Part shown: positions 55,869-63,154 of the stretch, one piece after another | Numbering within the stretch: the stretch's first letter is position 1 | How the letters are laid out: every line of letters begins with the position of its first letter | Translations under genes and position numbers: made by a program | The notes under the pieces: model-generated | What the model saw: the letters and a program-made list of their open reading frames with translations, nothing else | The model's database searches: none | What the model was told of the DNA's origin: nothing | DNA from: an uncultured bacterium | GTDB taxonomy: Bacteria; Verrucomicrobiota; Kiritimatiellia; RFP12; UBA1067 | Assembly (NCBI GenBank): GCA_902770045.1 | Contig: CACXRO010000026.1 | Span: 1 to 63,154 of the forward strand | Direction: 5' to 3' | DNA length: 63,154 nt

Positions 55869-57646
55869 ATGGCAAAGGTACTTGGAATCGACTTGGGCAC
55901 GACCAACAGCTGCATGGCGGTGATGGAGGGCGGCGAGGCGACGCGCCAGGCGGTGACCAACCCGAAGTCGACGATCTACTCGATCAAGCGCTTCATCGGC
56001 CGCCGCTACAGCGAGATGGGCGACGAGATCAAGATGGTCCCCTACGAGGTCGTGGCGGCGCCGAACGGCGACGCGGCGGTCAAGGTGAACGACAAGGTTT
56101 ACACCGCGCAGGAGATCTCGGCGATGATCCTCCGCAAGCTGAAGGAGGACGCGGAGGCGTTCCTGGGCGAGAAGATCACCGAGGCGGTTATCACCGTGCC
56201 GGCCTACTTCAACGACCAGCAGCGCCAGGCGACAAAGGACGCCGGCCGCATCGCCGGGCTGGACGTGAAGCGCATCGTCAACGAGCCGACGGCGGCGTCG
56301 CTCGCCTACGGCCTCGACAAGAAGAAGAACGAGAAGATCGCGGTCTACGACTTCGGCGGCGGCACGTTCGATATTTCCGTTCTCGACATCGGCGACGGCG
56401 TCTTCGAGGTGAAGGCGACGAACGGCGACACGCATCTCGGCGGCGACGACCTGGACCAGGCGATCATGAAGTGGATGATCGACGACTTCAAGGCGCAGCA
56501 GGGGATCGACCTCTCGAACGACATGATGGCGCTCCAGCGCCTCAAGGAGGAGGCCGAGAAGGCGAAGTGCGCGCTCTCGAGCGCCGGCACCTACGACATC
56601 AACCTGCCGTTCATCACGGCGGACGCGACCGGTCCGAAGCACCTCACCGCGACGCTCACGAAGCAGAAGCTGGAGACGCTGACGATGGACCTCGTCAACC
56701 GCACCTCCGAGCCGTGCCGCAAGTGCATGGCCGACGCGGAGCTTTCGAGCGTCGACGAGGTGGTGCTCGTCGGCGGCCAGACCCGCATGCCGCTCATCCA
56801 GGAGAAGGCTAAGAGCCTCTTCGGCAAGGAGCCGCACAAGGGCGTCAACCCCGACGAGGTGGTGGCGATGGGCGCGGCGATCCAGGGCGGCATCCTGAAG
56901 GGCGAGGTGAAGGACGTGTCGAGCGCAACACCACGATCCCGACCAAGAAGTCGCAGGTCTTCTCGACCGCGGCGGACAACCAGCCGGCGGTGACGATCGC
57001 GATCTTCCAGGGCGACCGCAAGATGGCCAGGGACAACAAGGCGCTCGGCAACTTCAACCTCGACGGCATTCCGCCGGCGCCGCGCGGCGTGCCGCAGATC
57101 GAGGTCACGTTCGACATCGACGCGAACGGCATCCTCAACGTCTCGGCTAAGGACCTCGGCACCCAGAAGGAGCAGAAGATCACCATCACCGCGGCGGGCG
57201 GTCTCTCCAAGGAGGAGATCGAGCGCATGCGCAAGGACGCCGAGGCCCACGCGGCCGAGGACGAGAGGCGCCATGCGGAAGTGGAGGAGCGCAACAAGGC
57301 CGACGGGCTCGCCTTCCAGGTCGAGAAGACGCTGAAGGACGCGGGCGACAAGATCGCCGCGGACAAGAAGGCGCCGGTCGAGGCCGCGCTCAAGGAGCTG
57401 AAGGACGCGCTCGGCCGCCAGCCGGCCGCCCCGCTCGACGAGATCAAGTCGAAGCAGGAGGCGCTGATGAAGGCGATGGAGCCGGTGGCGCAGGAGATGT
57501 ACGCCTCGGCGCAGCAGGCGCAGGGCGCCGCGGGCGCCGGCGCGGGCACGCCGCCTCCGGGCGCAGGCACGCCGCCGCCGAACAACGGCGGCGACGCCAA
57601 GAAGGGCGACGACGACGTCGTCGACGCCGACTTCACGATGAAGTAG
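55869..57646 (+). pseudogene. dnaK: Chaperone DnaK (Hsp70) gene with two internal deletions
   Basis: The Hsp70 ATPase domain starts with [19 protein letters not shown] and then jumps to [10 protein letters not shown]; about 30-35 residues including the conserved RTTPS segment are missing in frame. The rest of the domain is normal ([33 protein letters not shown]). After GEVKDV, near 56925, the frame changes; the second frame resumes at [15 protein letters not shown], so about 67 nt encoding LLLDVTPLSLGIET and following residues are missing. The substrate-binding domain then runs to [14 protein letters not shown]. The first frame would read through to a stop at 56993. Confidence 0.9.
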
Positions 57647-57654
57647 TTTCGGAG

Positions 57655-57689
57655 TTCTAGATGGTCTAGGATTCCTAGGATGTCTAGAA
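57655..57689. repeat. 35-bp dyad between dnaK and groES
   Basis: TTCTAGATGGTCTAGGA faces CCTAGGATGTCTAGAA as an imperfect palindrome built from CTAG-containing units. It is the only notable feature in the 77-bp gap. It may be an operator, an RNA hairpin or an intergenic repeat; it is not a CIRCE element. Confidence 0.65.
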
Positions 57690-57723
57690 AAACCAGTAAA
57701 AAGAAGCAAGGAGAAAAACAACA

Positions 57724-59664
<1,941 letters not shown>

Positions 59665-59676
59665 TGCCGCATTCGG

Positions 59677-59714
59677 CGGCCGGCGGAGCCATCTCCGCCG
59701 GCCGTTTCGCTTTT
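59677..59714 (+). terminator. Intrinsic terminator after groEL
   Basis: CGGCCGGCGGAG (59677-59688), loop CCAT, exact complement CTCCGCCGGCCG (59693-59704), then TTTCGCTTTT. A 12-bp GC-rich stem with a T-rich tail. Confidence 0.88.
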
Positions 59715-59740
59715 ATTGCAACCAGGAAAGGGCAGGGAAA

Positions 59741-61633
59741 ATGGAAAAGAAGACCAGCAAGTTCAAGGCCGAGATCGCGGAAATGCTCGACCTCGTCGTA
59801 AATTCGCTCTACTCGAAGAAGGAGATATTCCTGCGCGAGCTCGTGTCCAACGCCTCGGACGCCATCGACCGCGCCAAGTTCCTCGCCCTCACCGACAAGT
59901 CGATCGCCGCCGACTCGCCGGAGTGGAAGATCCAGATCGCGGCGAACGCGTCCGAGCGCACCCTCACCGTCTCCGACAACGGCATCGGCATGGACGCCGA
60001 GGAGCTCGAGCGCAACCTCGGCACCATCGCCAGCTCCGGCACCAAGAAGTTCCGCGAAATGCTCAAGGAGAAGGGCGGAGACTCGCTCCCCGAGCTGATC
60101 GGACAGTTTGGCGTCGGATTCTACGCCGCGTTCATGGTCGCCGACCGGGTGACGGTGGAGACCCGCAAGCGCGGCGGCGACGCGTCGTTCAAGTGGGAGT
60201 CGGACCTTTCCGGCTCGTATTCCGTCTCCGACGGCGAGCGCGACTTCCCCGGCACTTCGGTGACGCTGCATCTGCGGGAGGACCAGGCCGAGTACCTCGA
60301 CTACTGGCGCGTCTCCGAGCTGATCCGCAAGTATTCCGACTTCATCGCCTATCCCGTCACCTTCCGCCGCGTCGACGTTCCGGCCGACGAGAAGGAGGAG
60401 GACCGCAAGGCGCGCGAGGAGCGCGAGGCGAAGCCGCTCAACACGATGGTCGCGCTCTGGAAGCGTCCGAAGAAGGACGTGAAGGACTCAGAGTACGCCG
60501 AGTTCTACCGCCACCTCACCCACGACTGGGAGGAGCCGTTCGAGACGATTCCGTTCTCCGGCGAGGGCGCGGTCGAGTTCAAGGCGTTGCTGTTCCTGCC
60601 GAAGAAGGCCACGATGGACCTCTACATGCCCGACCGCAAGCGCGGGCTTTCGCTCTACGTCAGGAACGTCTTCATCGGCGACGACATCGAGATGCTGCTC
60701 CCCGGCTACCTGCGCTTCGTCCGCGGCGTCGTCGACTCCTCCGACCTGCCGCTCAACGTCTCGCGCGAGATGCTGCAGGACGACGCGGTGATCCGCAAGA
60801 TCAAGGACGCGGTCGCGACTAAGGTGATCTCCGTCCTGGAGGAGATGAAGAAGAAGGACCCGAAGCGCTACGCCGAGTTCTACGGCGCCTTCGGCAGCCT
60901 GCTCAAGGAGGGCGTCCACGTCGACTACGCGCGCGCCGACCGGCTGAAGAAGCTGCTGAAGTACCCGACCGCGCGCGGCGAGGCCGGGAAGACCGTCTTC
61001 CTCGAGGACTACGTCAAGGACATGCCGTCCTCGCAGAAGGACATCTACTATTTGCTCGCCGAGCGTGAGGCCGACGCGCGCCGCTCGCCGGTGATCGAGT
61101 CCGCCCGCAAGCACGGCTGCGACGTGCTCTTGTGGTGCGACCCGGTGGACGAGTACCTCGTCGAGTCGTTCCGCGAGTTCGACGGCCACAAGCTCGTCGA
61201 CGTCGCCCGCGGCGACGTGGCGTTCGGCACCGAGGAGGAGCGCAAGGCCGAGAAGGACGCGGCGGACAAGGCCGCGGGCGACCTGAAGCCGCTCTTGGAG
61301 GCGGTGAAGAAGAGTCTCGAGGACCGCGTCTCGGAGGTGCGCCTCTCGACCCGCCTCACCGACTCGCCCTGCTGCCTCGTCAGCCAGGAGCACGCGCTGC
61401 CGCCGTCGATGGTGCGCATGATGCGCGCGATGAAGCAGGACGTCCCGGAGGAGAAGCGCATCCTTGAGCTCAACGCCTCGCACCCGCTGGTCGAGAAGAT
61501 GAAGGGGCTCGAGGGCGACGCGCTCGCCGACATGGCCTCGCTCCTCTACGACGGCGCGCTGATCGCCGAGGGCTCGCCCGTGGCCGACGGCGCCGCGTTC
61601 GCCAAGCGCCTTTCCGAGCTGCTCCTCAAGTAG
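59741..61633 (+). CDS. htpG: Chaperone HtpG (Hsp90)
   Basis: A 630-residue Hsp90 with the GHKL ATP-binding domain (FLRELVSNASDAIDRAKFL, DNGIGM, GQFGVGFYAAFMVAD), the middle domain (LPLNVSREMLQDD) and the C-terminal dimerisation domain. Full length with no visible damage. It follows the groEL terminator and AGGGCAGGGAAA precedes the ATG. Confidence 0.96.
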   Translation: MEKKTSKFKAEIAEMLDLVVNSLYSKKEIFLRELVSNASDAIDRAKFLALTDKSIAADSPEWKIQIAANASERTLTVSDNGIGMDAEELERNLGTIASSGTKKFREMLKEKGGDSLPELIGQFGVGFYAAFMVADRVTVETRKRGGDASFKWESDLSGSYSVSDGERDFPGTSVTLHLREDQAEYLDYWRVSELIRKYSDFIAYPVTFRRVDVPADEKEEDRKAREEREAKPLNTMVALWKRPKKDVKDSEYAEFYRHLTHDWEEPFETIPFSGEGAVEFKALLFLPKKATMDLYMPDRKRGLSLYVRNVFIGDDIEMLLPGYLRFVRGVVDSSDLPLNVSREMLQDDAVIRKIKDAVATKVISVLEEMKKKDPKRYAEFYGAFGSLLKEGVHVDYARADRLKKLLKYPTARGEAGKTVFLEDYVKDMPSSQKDIYYLLAEREADARRSPVIESARKHGCDVLLWCDPVDEYLVESFREFDGHKLVDVARGDVAFGTEEERKAEKDAADKAAGDLKPLLEAVKKSLEDRVSEVRLSTRLTDSPCCLVSQEHALPPSMVRMMRAMKQDVPEEKRILELNASHPLVEKMKGLEGDALADMASLLYDGALIAEGSPVADGAAFAKRLSELLLK

Positions 61634-61678
61634 CGCGGGCGTCGCGGCGGTATGGACACGAAAACCGGAGGGAAGACC

Positions 61679-62974
61679 ATGGTCGAGGTAGAGCGTAGCG
61701 AACGGGGGTGCGTCGTCAAGGACTGCCTGATGCTGCTTCCAGGGCGCAGGACAGGTTTCGGCGACATCGTCGTCGAAGGGGATTCGATCGCCGACATAAG
61801 GCTGCGGCCGCAGACCGCGCCCTGCACGACGCTCGTCATGCCCGGCCTCGTGAACTGCCACTGCCACGCGCCGATGACGCTGGTGCGCGGCCTCGGCGGC
61901 GGGCTGCCGCTCCAGCGCTGGCTCGAGGAGGCGATCTTCCCGGTCGAGGCGAGGATGACGGACGAGGACATCCACGCTGGCACGGTGTGGGGCGCGATGG
62001 AGATGCTCGCCGGCGGCACGACGTGCGTCGCCGACATGTACAACGGCAAGACGTATCCAAATGGGTTCGTGGAAGTCGGCATGCGCGCGCGGACATGCAT
62101 ACCGGGGCTCTCCATAGTCCCCGGGCGTCTCGAGGAGTGCATCTCGGGGACGCGCAGCTGGAACAGGTGGATGCGCGAAGAGGCGAAGGCGGACGTGTAC
62201 ATGGACGCCTGCATCCACTCCGAGTACCTCACGGACGAGAAGTTCTGCCGCGGTCTCGCCGACGCGAACAGGGAGCTCGGCCGGCGGCTCCACTTCCACT
62301 GCAGCGAGACCAGGCGCGAGCACGAGGAGTGCATCGGGCGGCACGGCAAGACGCCGATCGCGTACCTGGCGGACACCGGAATCCTCGACCGCGGCGGATA
62401 CGCTGCGCACTGCGTGTGGTGCACGGACGACGACTTCAGGATCATGGCGGAGCGGGACGTGACGCTGGTCCACAACCCGACGAGCAACATGAAGCTCGGC
62501 AGCGGCTTTGCCAGGATCGCGCGCGCGATGGAGCTGGGCGTGAACGTCGCGCTCGGGACCGACGGCCCGGCCTCCAACGACAACCTCGACATGTTCGAGG
62601 AGATGCACCTCGCCTCGCTCATCCACAAGGGACTGGCGAACGACCCCACCGTGCTTTCTCCCTGGGACATCGTCGAGATGGCAACGAAGAACGGCGCGAA
62701 GGCGCTGGGGCGCGACGACATCGGCGAGCTGGCGGTCGGCAAGAAGGCGGATCTTTGCATCGTCGACCTGGACAGGCCGCACCTTGTGCCGGCGTTGGAC
62801 CTCCCGAACCTGGTCGTCAACTCCATGCACGGTAGCGACGTCGTGGCGACGGTCGTCGGCGGCGATTTCACCTACGACAAATCGCGCGCGGGGGCGGAGT
62901 TCGACGGAGTCTACGTCGGGATGGAGAAGGCCAGGGCCGACCTCCTCGCCGCCGTGCGCCGTCTCGGCCTCTGA
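61679..62974 (+). CDS. Amidohydrolase, MtaD/SAH-deaminase type
   Basis: A 431-residue metal-dependent deaminase with the metal motif NCHCHAPMTLVRGLG, the substrate-site HFHCSETRREHEECI, AAHCVW and the catalytic Asp in GTDGPASNDNLDM. The family deaminates 5'-methylthioadenosine or S-adenosylhomocysteine; related enzymes act on other purines. The chosen start is ATG 61679, because GGAGGG lies 6 nt upstream; ATG 61652 is an alternative. Confidence 0.88.
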   Translation: MVEVERSERGCVVKDCLMLLPGRRTGFGDIVVEGDSIADIRLRPQTAPCTTLVMPGLVNCHCHAPMTLVRGLGGGLPLQRWLEEAIFPVEARMTDEDIHAGTVWGAMEMLAGGTTCVADMYNGKTYPNGFVEVGMRARTCIPGLSIVPGRLEECISGTRSWNRWMREEAKADVYMDACIHSEYLTDEKFCRGLADANRELGRRLHFHCSETRREHEECIGRHGKTPIAYLADTGILDRGGYAAHCVWCTDDDFRIMAERDVTLVHNPTSNMKLGSGFARIARAMELGVNVALGTDGPASNDNLDMFEEMHLASLIHKGLANDPTVLSPWDIVEMATKNGAKALGRDDIGELAVGKKADLCIVDLDRPHLVPALDLPNLVVNSMHGSDVVATVVGGDFTYDKSRAGAEFDGVYVGMEKARADLLAAVRRLGL

Positions 62975-63015
62975 CAAGTTGGGTAACCGTGGACCACGAA
63001 CCGCGGGCCGCGGAT

Positions 63016-63025
63016 ATGGTATAAT
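63016..63025 (+). promoter_or_regulatory. Extended -10 promoter of the NifA-like gene
   Basis: ATGGTATAAT with TATAAT at 63020-63025. The ATG at 63035 lies only about 3 nt after the expected +1, as with dnaG. An ACCACGAACCGCGGGCCGCGG tract precedes it. Confidence 0.75.
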
Positions 63026-63034
63026 ACGCGGCTA

Positions 63035-63154
63035 ATGAACTCCAGATCAGAGACCGAGATCGCGGTGCTGCGCGAGATTGCGGCGGTGATGGCGCGCGAG
63101 CGCAACGTCCGCAGCCTGCTCGAGACCGCCATCGACATCTTCGAGCGCCGGCTC
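63035..63154 (+). CDS. N-terminus of a NifA-like regulator (partial)
   Basis: Forty codons reach the window edge: MNSRSETEIAVLREIAAVMA, then RERNVRSLLETAIDIFERRL. This resembles the start of the GAF domain of NifA-type sigma-54 activators, where a similar LLE..LDxLERR segment opens the protein. The AAA+ and HTH domains would lie beyond the edge, so the assignment is provisional; another GAF-domain protein is possible. Confidence 0.5.
   Translation, partial: MNSRSETEIAVLREIAAVMARERNVRSLLETAIDIFERRL

Overview
The window is a high-GC chromosomal segment from a Gram-negative bacterium, most likely of the PVC superphylum and probably a Kiritimatiellota/Lentisphaerota-type gut or rumen lineage. 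The best clue is a 51-residue basic protein at 41221-41376 that matches my memory of a family restricted to Verrucomicrobia, Chlamydiae and relatives. Many lipoproteins, a secreted GH27 enzyme, a BNR sialidase-like protein and an ECF sigma/kinase pair fit the same picture. The phylum is inference. There is no rRNA, transposase, phage gene or CRISPR array.

Layout. 1-2840: two hypothetical genes, each preceded by a copy of a dispersed repeat carrying its own -10 promoter; a partial copy precedes dnaG. 2844-11736: a tight run of dnaG, a MoxR/DUF58/BatD-like/BatA set, a CPA2 antiporter and glutamyl-Q synthetase. 11749-19465: tRNA-Ser, a GH27 enzyme, a DMT transporter, a NUDIX remnant, a truncated rsgA, a sialidase-like gene, and an ECF sigma factor overlapping a membrane Ser/Thr kinase. 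19466-25450: an AT-richer accessory island with two copies of a structured repeat, two lipoproteins, small proteins, an Lgt-like enzyme and an ATPase remnant. 25462-31110: a hybrid histidine kinase with an in-frame amber codon, divergent from an operon of Fe-S aldo/keto reductase, polyferredoxin-DUF1893 fusion and patatin. 31127-42503: tRNA-Arg, valS, a beta-lactamase-like lipoprotein, der, rlmB, lepA, recO, a PPIase lipoprotein, the small basic protein and ychF. 42727-55641: phosphoesterase, tatA-uvrC, an RND pump, tRNA-Ala, an NSS symporter, an acyl-CoA ligase-like enzyme and ilvBN. 55869-63154: dnaK, groES, groEL, htpG, an MtaD-like deaminase and the start of a NifA-like regulator.

Two themes run through the window. 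First, transcription starts appear to be set by a strongly conserved extended -10, TGGTATAAT; in three places this element also encodes the last Val codon and stop of the upstream gene, and in two or more cases the AUG lies almost at the predicted +1. Second, several conserved genes are damaged: dnaK has two deletions, groEL a small frameshift, valS an in-frame deletion after KMSKS, rsgA no zinc domain, the NUDIX gene only its two ends, and the histidine kinase an amber codon. The data cannot say whether this is genome decay, strain mixing or assembly error; reads would settle it. Separately, palindromic repeats sit in frame inside valS and the DMT transporter.

The most novel-looking items are the polyferredoxin-DUF1893 operon, the promoter-bearing dispersed repeat, the duplicated structured repeat in the lipoprotein island, and a -24/-12 type promoter upstream of dnaK.
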